Below are positions 16,027-25,362 of a DNA stretch of 64,000 nucleotides, one piece after another. The first letter of the stretch is position 1, and every line of letters begins with the position of its first letter. The notes beneath the pieces are model-generated. The model ran no database searches. It was not told the origin of the DNA and saw only the letters and a list, made by a program, of their open reading frames with translations. Made by a program: the position numbers and the translations under genes. The DNA comes from UBA7236 sp044227505. Lineage in GTDB: Bacteria; Bacteroidota; Bacteroidia; Chitinophagales; BACL12. The stretch spans positions 1 through 64,000 of the forward strand of contig JBGAWP010000004.1 of NCBI GenBank assembly GCA_044227505.1, read 5' to 3'.

Positions 16027-19000
16027 ATGAAAAAACACATACTCTTAATTACCCTGCTTTTTATTTCAGGCTTTATTTTCGCGCAGACCTCCATCAGTGG
16101 AATTATCAATATCAATACTGCTGTTGATTCTATAAATTATTGTTCCAATACCATTTATGTGGAATCTTCGACAGGATATTTAGTAGGAGACCGTGTTCTT
16201 ATCATTCAAATGAAAGGCGCAACGGTGAATCTCACTAATACAGCCAGTTTTGGTAACATAACTGCGTATAACGAGGCTGGAAATTATGAATTTGGGACAA
16301 TCGCCAGCGTTTCAGGCACTGCAGTTCAATTAGAAAATACTTTATTGAGAACATACAACCCTTCGGGTTTGGTGCAATTGGTTCGTGTTCCTGTTTATGC
16401 TTCGGCAAGCGTGGATGCAACCTTAAGTTGTGCTCCCTGGAACGGTATTACCGGTGGAGTTTTGGTTTTTGAAACGAATAGTTTGGTATTAAATGCAAAT
16501 ATTGACGTGTCGAATATGGGTTTTCGAGGAGGAGATGCGGGTAATTTTCCGGAAAGTTGCCCAACTGGACTTGGAACCTCCTTGTATTTCAGTGATACTC
16601 TTTCCGGAAAAGGTGGTGAAAAAGGAGAGGGCATAGTAGTATTGACAAATGCATATCTCGCCTGCCGCGGAAAAGCTGCAAACGGCGGAGGAGGAGGAAA
16701 CGATCACAATGCCGGCGCGGCAGGTGGTTCTAATGGCGCTGCGGGTGGATTAGGTGGAGAAAATGATGAAAGTGCTTTTTCCTGCCCCGGTAGTCCAGGT
16801 TTTGCGGGACTTTCACTTGATCAGACCATGGCTACAGATAAAATATTTTTAGGTGGAGGAGGAGGTGCCGGCCACGGAAATAATAATAATGGAACGGATG
16901 GTGGAAATGGAGGAGGTATTGTGATCATTTATGCAAATTCCATTGATGGGAATAATTTTTCCATCATTTCCAATGGTGAACTTGTTCCTGATCTCGCCTG
17001 GGGTGATGGTGCCGGCGGAGGTGGTGCCGGTGGTTCTATTTTAATTGATGCAAATACCGTTATTGAAACTTCTTTAATTGCCAAAGGTGGCAAAGGTGGT
17101 GATGCGGGAGCACCGCAGTGCACCGGTCCCGGTGGTGGTGGTTCCGGTGGAGTAATTAAACATAGCGGCGCAACAATTTGGCCGGGTGTAAGTACTGATC
17201 TTACTGGTGGTATTTTTGGTACAATCACAACAATTGGAAGCCCATGTCTCGGTGAAAATAATGGAGCAACTACTGGTGGAACTGGTGTAATTATTTCATC
17301 ACTACAATATGCGGAAAGTACTACACCTCATTTAACTGAATTTGCAAATGCAGGTGCTGATATCAATATTTGTTCAGGAAATTCTGTGGAATTAAATGCG
17401 AGTGGTGGAGTTACATATTCCTGGTTCCCCGCAACATATTTAGATGATCCATTTATTTCCAATCCAACTTGTACTCCGCTTGCGAATATTAATTATATAT
17501 TGACAGTAACAAATGCAAATGGATGTATAGATATCGATACTTTGCATGTGGAAGTTTTTCCTGCAGTAATTGCAAATGCAGGTGACGATATAAATGTTTG
17601 CGCAGGTGCATCCGCAACTTTAAATGCAACAGGTGGAATTATTTATAATTGGAGCCCCGCATTATTTTTAGATAATGCGTTTATTGCGAATCCCGAATGC
17701 ACTCCATTATTTCCGATAACTTATACGGTAACTGTTACAGATGCAAACGGATGTTTTGCATCGGATGAAATTTCTGTTGGAATTATTCCTTCCGATTTTT
17801 TAACGGTGAGTGATGATATAGATATTTGTTCAGGAGGAACAGTTGAACTTTTTGCAAGCGGAGGAACAACTTATAATTGGAGTCCTGCAACTTATCTCGA
17901 TGATGCAACTTCTGCTACTCCGATTTGCAATCCTTTGGGTGATATTACTTATACTGTTACATCTGTTAATGATGAAGGTTGTACTGATATAGATTATGTA
18001 ACAATAACTACAACAGCTGTTGATTTTTTAGTTTTAAGTGATGATGTTTCTATTTGTTCGGGAGAAAGTGCAACACTTAATGCAAGTGGAGGAACAAGTT
18101 ATGTTTGGAGTCCTGCAACGTATTTGGATGATGCATTTTCTGCAAATCCAATCTGCACTGCGTTAACAGATATTAGTTATACTGTTACTTCAATAAATGC
18201 TGATGGCTGTTCTGATGAAGATATAATTAATGTAGTTGTTGCTGTGGGTGATTTTGCAATTGCAAGTCCCGAAACAACAATTTGTATCGGAACATCCATT
18301 GATCTTTTTGCAAGTGGTGGAACATCTTATTCCTGGAGTCCGGTTTTGTATTTAGATGATGCAACATCATCAACTCCAACTTGCACGCCGTTGAGTGATA
18401 TTACTTATTATGTTAGCGTAACAAATATTTCGGGATGTGTGGATGTTGATACTGTAAATGTATTTACTTATCCGGCAATGATAGTAACAGCGGGACCTGA
18501 TACAACGGTTTGTTATGGCGGACAAATTAAATTGCATGTAACTGAAGGGGAATCTTATTTATGGACGCCACCAACGTATTTAGATTTTGCAACGATCCTT
18601 GCTCCTACAAGCAATCCTGCAGAAAGTATAAATTATATTGTTTATGTAACAGATATTAATGGTTGTGTGGGATCTGATACCGTTACCATTATTGTAAACG
18701 ATCCGCCCACAATAACTGCAAGTGATGATATTACAATTTGCAGAGGAGATACTGTTACTATTTCCGCAAGTGGAGGACTCACGTATAATTGGGTGCCGGA
18801 ACCGCTGGTGGCATGCGGAACCTGCGAAAGTATAGATGTTTCTCCAACGGAAACAACAACTTATATAGTTCAGGGAATTGACGCGAACGGATGTGCATCA
18901 ACCGATGAGGTTACCGTAATTGTTGATATTTGCAATGCCATTGAAAATACTTTAGCACAACAAATAAATATTTATCCCAATCCTGCAAATACATTTATTA

Positions 19001-19203
19001 TAATTGAATTACCCGAGCAATTAATTAATGCGGATATTATTTTATATAATATTTTGGGAGAAATTATACCTTTTGAAATGGAAAGAAATAATTCGGGATC
19101 AATAAATATCAATTTAAATTATTTGGAATCTCAACAGTTGATTTTGCATATTATTTCGGAGAAAGGGGATTTTGTAAAACAGGTTGTGGTGATTAATGAT
19201 TAA
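16027..19203 (+). CDS. Giant secreted glycine-rich and PKD-like repeat protein, T9SS cargo
   Basis: 1058 residues. Signal peptide MKKHILLITLLFISGFIFAQ. Residues about 170-420 are very glycine-rich (GGGGGNDHN, GGGGGAGHGNNNNG). Residues about 438-970 hold seven tandem repeats of about 76 residues, each with a core such as ICSGxSVELNASGGxxYxWSP, a YLDD block, and a TNANGC ending; these look like PKD/Ig-type adhesin repeats. The C-terminus INIYPNPANTFIIIELPE begins a T9SS sorting domain. Likely cell-surface or secreted adhesin/matrix protein. It is transcribed alone and faces no operon partner. Confidence 0.85.
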   Translation: MKKHILLITLLFISGFIFAQTSISGIININTAVDSINYCSNTIYVESSTGYLVGDRVLIIQMKGATVNLTNTASFGNITAYNEAGNYEFGTIASVSGTAVQLENTLLRTYNPSGLVQLVRVPVYASASVDATLSCAPWNGITGGVLVFETNSLVLNANIDVSNMGFRGGDAGNFPESCPTGLGTSLYFSDTLSGKGGEKGEGIVVLTNAYLACRGKAANGGGGGNDHNAGAAGGSNGAAGGLGGENDESAFSCPGSPGFAGLSLDQTMATDKIFLGGGGGAGHGNNNNGTDGGNGGGIVIIYANSIDGNNFSIISNGELVPDLAWGDGAGGGGAGGSILIDANTVIETSLIAKGGKGGDAGAPQCTGPGGGGSGGVIKHSGATIWPGVSTDLTGGIFGTITTIGSPCLGENNGATTGGTGVIISSLQYAESTTPHLTEFANAGADINICSGNSVELNASGGVTYSWFPATYLDDPFISNPTCTPLANINYILTVTNANGCIDIDTLHVEVFPAVIANAGDDINVCAGASATLNATGGIIYNWSPALFLDNAFIANPECTPLFPITYTVTVTDANGCFASDEISVGIIPSDFLTVSDDIDICSGGTVELFASGGTTYNWSPATYLDDATSATPICNPLGDITYTVTSVNDEGCTDIDYVTITTTAVDFLVLSDDVSICSGESATLNASGGTSYVWSPATYLDDAFSANPICTALTDISYTVTSINADGCSDEDIINVVVAVGDFAIASPETTICIGTSIDLFASGGTSYSWSPVLYLDDATSSTPTCTPLSDITYYVSVTNISGCVDVDTVNVFTYPAMIVTAGPDTTVCYGGQIKLHVTEGESYLWTPPTYLDFATILAPTSNPAESINYIVYVTDINGCVGSDTVTIIVNDPPTITASDDITICRGDTVTISASGGLTYNWVPEPLVACGTCESIDVSPTETTTYIVQGIDANGCASTDEVTVIVDICNAIENTLAQQINIYPNPANTFIIIELPEQLINADIILYNILGEIIPFEMERNNSGSININLNYLESQQLILHIISEKGDFVKQVVVIND

Positions 19204-19326
19204 GAGAAATATTATTTTTTATCAATAATTAAATTATTTATTTCAATATAACTAGTAAAGTTGTTTTTCTTTTGAATTTTATTTTAATTCAATACTTAGT
19301 TTTAAGTTTCTATTAAATTTTATTAT

Positions 19327-21717
19327 GTGAAACACTTTTTGTGTCCTTTTTTACTGATAGCAATTCTCTTAGAGACAATTAATTCATATTGCCAGGTTCC
19401 TGAAATTCAATGGGATAAGAATTTCGGTGGATCAAATTATGATGATGCTATTGGCTCATTAATTTCACCCAATAACTTATTAGTAATCGGCGCAATAAGC
19501 TCATCAAATGATTTTGATGTCTCAGATAATAATGGTGTTGGAGATTATTGGATATTCGAAGTAGATTCCAATGGTATTATAAAATGGGAATCAAGTTTTG
19601 GAGGATCTGAATACGAAACTCTTAATAGCATTGAGCTGACAGCAGATAGCGGCTATATTTTATGCGGAAGAAGCTATTCAGAGGATGGTGATATTACATT
19701 AAATCATGGTAATGCGGATATATGGGTTGTAAAAATAGATTCTATTGGAGCGCTACAGTGGCAAAAAACCTATGGTGGTGCAGAGTATGATGATGGAGGA
19801 TCAGTAAAGCAAACGAATGATGGTGGTTATATCATTACTGGGGCAACAAAATCAAATGACGGGGATGTCACATATAATCATGGTAATATTGATGCTTGGG
19901 TGATAAAAATAAGCAGTGTTGGTGAAATTGAATGGCAAAAGACGTATGGGGGCTCTTTAGACGATAGAGCAAGGTCTGTAGAGTTGACAGATGACGGAAA
20001 ATATATTGTTGGGGGATATTCGGAATCTGATGATTTTGATGTTGCAGAAAATAAGGGTGATCAGGATTATTGGATGTTTAAAATTGACGCAACTGGAGTA
20101 TTGATTTGGGAAAATACCTTTGGAGGTTCAGATTCAGATTATGGTTGGTCTGTTATTAACGATTTAAATAATGGTTATATATTATCTGGTTATACATGTT
20201 CCTCTAATTTAGATATAACAGATTTTAAGGGAGGATATTCTGATTTTTGGGTAGTAAAAACAGATGATACCGGAAATCTACAATGGCAAAAAACATATGG
20301 TGGAAGCGAAACTGATCAGACATCCTTTATCAATATATTAAAAGACTCTACTTATATTGTTGGAGGGATTTCAAATTCAGATGACGGGGATGTCGCTTTT
20401 CATTATGGCTCAAGTTATAGTGATTTATGGGTAGTAAACATTGATACGTTAGGCAATATTAATTGGTCATTAGTTTTTGGGGGAACCGGCAGTGATGCAG
20501 TTTCAGCAGTTTGTCAACTAAACAATGAAGAAATTTATTTAGTTGGTGGGACAAATTCTACTGATGGTGATATAACCTCAACAATTGGCGATGGCGATGT
20601 TTGGTTGGTTAAATTAGGTTATTGCAACCAACTATTTTTCTCCGATACCGACGGCGATGGCTACGGCGATTTATTAAATGATTCTCTTGCCTGTAATTTA
20701 CCTATAGGATATGTTACAGACAGCACAGATTGCGATGATACAAATAATTTGATTTATCCAACTGCAGAAGATATTTGTAATGCAGTTGATGATAATTGCA
20801 ATGGTTTAATGGATGAAGATGCATTATTTTTTACCTGGTATTTTGATTTTGATGGGGATAATTTTGGAGATATAACAATTGATTCTGTTTCTTGTTTTGA
20901 TTTAACGGGATATGTATTGGATAATTCGGATTGTAATGATGCTGATGCAGGAATTAATCCTGATGCAGCGGAAATATGCAACGAACTTGATGATAATTGC
21001 AATATTGAAATTGATGAAGGTTTAACAGTAAACATATTTTATTTGGATGCCGATGGTGATACTTTTGGTGATCCAATAATATTTATATATTCCTGTTTGG
21101 ATATTATTACAGGATATGTTTTTGATTCTACTGATTGTGATGATGCAAATAATTTAATTTATCCCGGTGCAACGGAAATTTGTAATTATCTGGATGACGA
21201 TTGCGATGGTTTTATTGATGATAATTTATTATACAACTGGTTATACGCCGATGCAGACGGAGATAATTATGGAAATCCACTTGTGGATACACTCACATGT
21301 TTAAGCATTCCCGGATACATTCCCGATTCCAGCGATTGTGATGATACCGATCCAAATATTTATCCCGGCGCGGAAGAATTATTAAATGGTGTGGATGATG
21401 ATTGTAACCAATTGATTGATGAAGGTTTGGCTTTGGAAAATATGGAAATTAATACTTTCAACATTTATCCAAATCCGGCAAAGGATATTTTATTTGTAGA
21501 ATATAGTTATCAGGGTGAGGTGGAGTTGCAATTAATTAATATTACGGGGCAGATAATTTATTCTTCGTCTACGGCCCATCCACAGAGTTCCTTCGGTAAC
21601 TCTGTGGGGACACACTCAACCTTGAAAGTTGATATAGCCAATTATGCGAGTGGTATTTATTTGGTGAAATTAATTTTGGAAACTGGGTATGTTGTTAAGG
21701 AGTTTATAAAAGAATGA
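19327..21717 (+). CDS. Secreted repeat protein with MopE-type metal-binding repeats, T9SS cargo
   Basis: 796 residues, GTG start (an ATG 2 nt upstream reads straight into TGA). A signal peptide is followed by about seven repeats of roughly 55 residues built on WQKTYGGSExDD and GGYIITGxxxSxDGD, probably a propeller. Residues about 435-705 hold four repeats of the putative metal-binding MopE type (DxDGDxxGD, GYVxDSTDCDD, IYPxAxEICNxxDDNCNGxIDE), rich in Asp and Cys; the fourth lacks the usual Cys (EELLNGVDDDC). The end FNIYPNPAKDILFVEYSY is a T9SS sorting domain. A palindromic repeat is embedded in this last domain at 21580-21607, encoding part of a Ser/His-rich insert. Confidence 0.85.
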   Translation: MKHFLCPFLLIAILLETINSYCQVPEIQWDKNFGGSNYDDAIGSLISPNNLLVIGAISSSNDFDVSDNNGVGDYWIFEVDSNGIIKWESSFGGSEYETLNSIELTADSGYILCGRSYSEDGDITLNHGNADIWVVKIDSIGALQWQKTYGGAEYDDGGSVKQTNDGGYIITGATKSNDGDVTYNHGNIDAWVIKISSVGEIEWQKTYGGSLDDRARSVELTDDGKYIVGGYSESDDFDVAENKGDQDYWMFKIDATGVLIWENTFGGSDSDYGWSVINDLNNGYILSGYTCSSNLDITDFKGGYSDFWVVKTDDTGNLQWQKTYGGSETDQTSFINILKDSTYIVGGISNSDDGDVAFHYGSSYSDLWVVNIDTLGNINWSLVFGGTGSDAVSAVCQLNNEEIYLVGGTNSTDGDITSTIGDGDVWLVKLGYCNQLFFSDTDGDGYGDLLNDSLACNLPIGYVTDSTDCDDTNNLIYPTAEDICNAVDDNCNGLMDEDALFFTWYFDFDGDNFGDITIDSVSCFDLTGYVLDNSDCNDADAGINPDAAEICNELDDNCNIEIDEGLTVNIFYLDADGDTFGDPIIFIYSCLDIITGYVFDSTDCDDANNLIYPGATEICNYLDDDCDGFIDDNLLYNWLYADADGDNYGNPLVDTLTCLSIPGYIPDSSDCDDTDPNIYPGAEELLNGVDDDCNQLIDEGLALENMEINTFNIYPNPAKDILFVEYSYQGEVELQLINITGQIIYSSSTAHPQSSFGNSVGTHSTLKVDIANYASGIYLVKLILETGYVVKEFIKE
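21580..21607. repeat. 28-bp palindrome inside coding sequence, copy A
   Basis: An almost perfect palindrome with arms CCACAGAGTT and AACTCTGTGG around CCTTCGGT. It lies in frame in the T9SS domain of the 19327 gene, encoding about ten residues of a Ser/Gly/His-rich stretch. Its reverse complement recurs at 21776-21803 with one compensatory change in the stem. Confidence 0.85.
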
Positions 21718-21775
21718 ATGAATGCCCTCGACCTACCAGGTTTGATAAACAGATATTTTTGCCTGTAGAAATTCA

Positions 21776-21803
21776 CCTCAGAGTTACCGAAGGAACTCTG
21801 AGG
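21776..21803. repeat. 28-bp palindrome, copy B
   Basis: Arms CCTCAGAGTT and AACTCTGAGG around ACCGAAGG. Compared with the reverse complement of copy A, only the third base of each arm differs (A-T pair becomes T-A), so base pairing is kept. It lies 58 bp after the stop of the 19327 gene. Confidence 0.85.
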
Positions 21804-21838
21804 AAGGGTAGACTAATTCTATACAACTAAGAAGGTGC

Positions 21839-21872
21839 AAAAAAAAAGCCGGCAATTAGCCGACTTTTTTAA
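21839..21872. terminator. Bidirectional terminator between convergent genes
   Basis: AAAGCCGGC and GCCGACTTT form a stem (one G-T pair) with loop AATTA, with an A-run on the left and a T-run on the right. It can end both the 19327 transcript (plus) and the LysM transglycosylase transcript (minus). Confidence 0.8.
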
Positions 21873-21887
21873 TATCATTAATGATTA

Positions 21888-23510
21888 TTAATTACTTACT
21901 AATTTTATTTTAGTACCCGTTTTGAGAGTCTCATTATCCGACAACCCATTTAACTCACGAATTTTTTCAACACTGTTGGTTGGATATTTTTGGGCTATTC
22001 CCCATAAAGTATCTCCCGGTTTAACGGTGTAATATATTACTTCGTTGCTCACTTTCTTTTCCGCAGGTGCTGAACTTATGAGTTGAATATTGGTGAGTTT
22101 TTGTTTTTCAGATAAGGTCATTTTATTTATCTGCGCATATTGATCTTCGTGTGCTGCGCTTACTTGTAATTTTAATTTTTGTCCTGAAACAATTTTGGTG
22201 GAAGATAAATTATTCCACTTTTTAATTTCAGGAACTGTGCAATCGAACCAATCGGAAATATAACCGAGATTGTCGCCTTTTTTAACTGTGTAATTAACCG
22301 TTACAATATCATCAGGATTTGTATTTTCTTTTGTTGCACTTGCAGTTGTATTTGTTTCCGTTGTTTTTGCAGCAGTGATTGTTGTTTTATTTTTTGATGC
22401 ATTTACAGCTTCCACATTTTTAGCAAGTGTTTCTGATTTTGCCACTTCTTTTTTCTCTAATGATGCATATAAAGAATCTTTATTTGCATAGAACATTGCC
22501 ACCGATTTCATTGGCAAACGCAATGGATAAGGAACAGGTGCTCCCGGAATTGTTTTAGTTTTTAATGCGGGATTATTTAATGCAATTTCATCCGCAGTTA
22601 ATCCCACATAAGCAGCCATTTGATCTATGGTCATTTTATGGGTGATCATTATAGTATCAGCCAAATTATAATCATATCCAAAAGCTACGGGACGAATATT
22701 GTGTTCTTTGTGATATTCAAAAACATAAGTTGCAGCAATGAAAGCCGGAACGTATCCGCGAGTTTCTTTTGGTAAATAGGTCTCAATATCCCAAAATGTT
22801 TTGTCACCACCACCTGCTTTGCGTAATGCTTTATTCACATTTCCGGGTCCGCAGTTATAGGCAGCAATTGCCAAAAACCAATCGTTATAAATATCATGTA
22901 ATTGTTTGAGGTATTTAACGGCTGCAATGGTCGCCAATTGCGGATCGCGGCGCTCATCAACATAAGTATCAATTTGCAAGCCCATCAATTTTCCGGTGCC
23001 ATACATAAACTGCCATAAACCCGTTGCTCCTGCCTTGGAAACAGCGTGCGTATTCAATGCCGATTCAATTATAGCAAGATATTTAAGTTCGATGGGCATA
23101 TTATTTCTGTCGAGTTCGGCTTCAAACATCGGGAAGTAGGTCTGGCTCAATCCCAACATATTGGAAACCTGTCCGCGGCGGCGCATACAATACAGATCCA
23201 GAAAACCCTGAACCGATTTATTATACGTATAAGGAATGGAGGAATTGATCTTAGAAATGCGTTCTGCATATACTTCCGGAGTAAATCTCGGGGTATCGGT
23301 AGCTGCATATCCTAAAAGATCGTAATCTTTTTCGTTGAACTTCCACGCCGGATTGGTGGAATAAAAACTTTCAAACATCGAATCTATAGCATTGACACTC
23401 TCACTGGTGGAGTTCAACGTCAATTGATCGTTGGAAGAAGAATTAGAGACTTGTGCTTTCGCTACCCCTGCAAGCAAAAGGCATAATACGGTAATTCTGA
23501 TGTAATGCAT
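21888..23510 (-). CDS. LysM-containing lytic transglycosylase (MltD-like)
   Basis: 540 residues. Signal peptide ending GVAKAQ (20). The SLT/GEWL domain has the catalytic Glu149 in LKYLAIIESALN, then SKAGATGLWQFM and IAAYNCGPGNVNKAL. After a Thr/Lys-rich linker there are two LysM modules, about 406-455 (VNYTVKKGDNLGYISDWF) and 490-538 (YYTVKPGDTLWGIAQKYP), which bind peptidoglycan. It cleaves glycan strands in the periplasm. The architecture is that of MltD; the number of LysM modules varies. It is the last gene of the minus-strand envelope run and ends at a terminator. Confidence 0.9.
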   Translation of the reverse strand: MHYIRITVLCLLLAGVAKAQVSNSSSNDQLTLNSTSESVNAIDSMFESFYSTNPAWKFNEKDYDLLGYAATDTPRFTPEVYAERISKINSSIPYTYNKSVQGFLDLYCMRRRGQVSNMLGLSQTYFPMFEAELDRNNMPIELKYLAIIESALNTHAVSKAGATGLWQFMYGTGKLMGLQIDTYVDERRDPQLATIAAVKYLKQLHDIYNDWFLAIAAYNCGPGNVNKALRKAGGGDKTFWDIETYLPKETRGYVPAFIAATYVFEYHKEHNIRPVAFGYDYNLADTIMITHKMTIDQMAAYVGLTADEIALNNPALKTKTIPGAPVPYPLRLPMKSVAMFYANKDSLYASLEKKEVAKSETLAKNVEAVNASKNKTTITAAKTTETNTTASATKENTNPDDIVTVNYTVKKGDNLGYISDWFDCTVPEIKKWNNLSSTKIVSGQKLKLQVSAAHEDQYAQINKMTLSEKQKLTNIQLISSAPAEKKVSNEVIYYTVKPGDTLWGIAQKYPTNSVEKIRELNGLSDNETLKTGTKIKLVSN

Positions 23511-23577
23511 AGTTAATTCCCTGTAAATTTTAGTTAGGCTGTTACTAAAGGCTATAAAACTATAAAATTAAAGAAAT

Positions 23578-23595
23578 ATTGTGCTCCCACACAAT
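23578..23595 (-). terminator. Possible terminator after gatA
   Basis: Minus strand ATTGTG, 6-nt loop, CACAAT, followed by ATTTCTTTAATTTT. A short 6-bp stem with a T-rich but interrupted tail, 25 bp after the gatA stop. Weak. Confidence 0.4.
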
Positions 23596-23619
23596 AAAAA
23601 CCTTATCAACACCCAAATT

Positions 23620-25062
23620 TTAATAATTTTTAAGAATGTGTGATGTCACAGACATGAGGATGTCTTCTCTAAAGTAATTTGCCATAAGTTGTGCACCAAA
23701 TGGCATGCCGTTGCTATGTCTAAATAAAGGGACGGTGATGGCGGGGAGGCCTGTGATATTTGCCTGAACGGTGAAAATATCCGCTAAATACATCTCGATC
23801 GGGTCGGTTGTTTTTTCCCCGAGTTTGAAAGCGGTGGTGGGTGTTGTTGGTAAAAGTATGAGGTCGTATTCGGATAAGGTCTTAACTGTGTCGTCACGAA
23901 TTATCCTTCTTACCTTCTGTGCTTTCGTATAGTAGGCATCATAATAACCCGAACTGAGCACAAAAGTTCCAAGCATGATGCGGCGCTGCACCTCTTTTCC
24001 AAATCCTGTTGACCTCGATTTTTTGATAACTGCCTCCATATCACCTGCTTGCATGTCACGAAAGCCGTAATGTATGCCGGAAAAACGACTTAAATTAGAA
24101 CTGGCCTCAGCGGTGGTCAGTACGTAATAGGTCGGAACTAAGTAATCGAGTGACTTGAGGTCTTGTGGCTCAACTGTATGCCCTTCTGCGCGAAGTTGTT
24201 CTATCAGTTTATACAAAGCTGAAGAGATCTCAGGGTCAATTTTGGGATTATCGAGCGTTTGCGGGTAGTAAGCAATTTTAAGTTTTGTCACAGCGGTATC
24301 TGCGCTGTAATGCTGCGGTTTGTGGGTGGATGAGGTGCTGTCGTGGGCATCAAATCCTGCCATTACCTCCATCATCAATTGCATATCCTCTACGTTATTT
24401 GTAATAGGGCCGATCTGATCAAAGGAAGAAGCAAAAGCTACCAATCCGTAACGGGATAATCGTCCGTAAGTAGGTTTTAAACCGATAGTTCCGCAAAAAG
24501 CTGCGGGTTGACGGATAGAACCGCCGGTTTCAGAACCCAGACTCGCCATACAAAGGCCGGCTTGCACTGCAACGGCCGAACCGCCGCTACTTCCCCCCGA
24601 AACCCTGGTATTGTCCATGTCGTTCAACACTGGTCCGAAAGCGGAATTCTCATTGCTGGAACCCATGGCAAATTCGTCGCAATTGCAACGACCGATAATA
24701 ATTGCATCTTCTTTTAAAAGGCGCTCTATTACCGTTGCATTATATAATGATTCAAAATCGTCGAGTATTTTGGAGGATGCCGTGAGTTTTTTGCCTTTAA
24801 TTGCAATAACATCCTTCACACCTATCACCATCCCGAATAGTTTACCAAGTGGTTTTTGGGAGATGATCCGTGAATCTATTTCATCTGCATTTTGCAATGC
24901 ATCGTGTTCAAATAATTCTAAAAATGCGTTGAGGTGTTTTTTTTCGCGGTTTACCTGTAAATAATGCTCCACAACTTGTCTGAGAGTAAACTTACCCGCA
25001 CACAAATCAGCCTGAACATTCCTTAAACCGGATTGTAATAAAGGACCTAAATCTAAACTCAT
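23620..25062 (-). CDS. gatA: Asp-tRNA(Asn)/Glu-tRNA(Gln) amidotransferase subunit A
   Basis: 480 residues, normal length. Amidase subunit of GatCAB, which releases ammonia from glutamine to convert misacylated Glu-tRNA(Gln) or Asp-tRNA(Asn). The amidase-signature triad is visible: Lys83 (GVKDVIAIKG), Ser158 (VSGGSSGGSA) and Ser182 (ETGGSIRQPAAFCG), with the spacing known for GatA (75 and 24 residues). KPTYGRLSRYGLVAFASSFDQIG is also typical of GatA rather than other amidases. gatB and gatC are not in the window; the YqeY protein at 45114 is only distantly related to GatB. It starts 18 nt after tatA. Confidence 0.93.
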   Translation of the reverse strand: MSLDLGPLLQSGLRNVQADLCAGKFTLRQVVEHYLQVNREKKHLNAFLELFEHDALQNADEIDSRIISQKPLGKLFGMVIGVKDVIAIKGKKLTASSKILDDFESLYNATVIERLLKEDAIIIGRCNCDEFAMGSSNENSAFGPVLNDMDNTRVSGGSSGGSAVAVQAGLCMASLGSETGGSIRQPAAFCGTIGLKPTYGRLSRYGLVAFASSFDQIGPITNNVEDMQLMMEVMAGFDAHDSTSSTHKPQHYSADTAVTKLKIAYYPQTLDNPKIDPEISSALYKLIEQLRAEGHTVEPQDLKSLDYLVPTYYVLTTAEASSNLSRFSGIHYGFRDMQAGDMEAVIKKSRSTGFGKEVQRRIMLGTFVLSSGYYDAYYTKAQKVRRIIRDDTVKTLSEYDLILLPTTPTTAFKLGEKTTDPIEMYLADIFTVQANITGLPAITVPLFRHSNGMPFGAQLMANYFREDILMSVTSHILKNY

Positions 25063-25080
25063 GGAAGGTGGGGAGATAAA

Positions 25081-25293
25081 TTATTTATCTTCAGTCTTCT
25101 TAGGTTCGTCATTAACGCCTTCGCGTATTTCGCGGCTAACGTTGTTTTTAGCATCGTTAAATTCGCGAATCCCTTTACCGATACCACGCATCAGTTCCGG
25201 AATTTTCTTTCCGCCAAAAAGTAGTAAAATAGCTAAAACGATTATTATCCATTCCATTCCGCTAGGCATTGCAAGTAATAACACAGTATTCAT
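25081..25293 (-). CDS. tatA: Twin-arginine translocase subunit TatA/E
   Basis: 70 residues. A short N-terminal stretch, one transmembrane helix (MEWIIIVLAILLLFGGKKIPELMRG, residues about 13-37) with the FGGKKIPEL hinge, then the amphipathic helix IGKGIREFNDAKN and a charged tail. This is the pore-forming subunit for export of folded proteins. tatC is not adjacent. It lies between the EnvC-like gene and gatA. Confidence 0.92.
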   Translation of the reverse strand: MNTVLLLAMPSGMEWIIIVLAILLLFGGKKIPELMRGIGKGIREFNDAKNNVSREIREGVNDEPKKTEDK

Positions 25294-25362
25294 TTCTTGA
25301 ACAATTTGATTATTATAACAAAGGTAGCTGTTTTTTATAAGTGAAAACCACCTTTCTCAAAT

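Noticed and set aside
16929..17228. Minus-strand proline-rich frame
   Set aside because: It is the complement of the glycine-rich part of the 16027 gene (GGN/CCN mirror).
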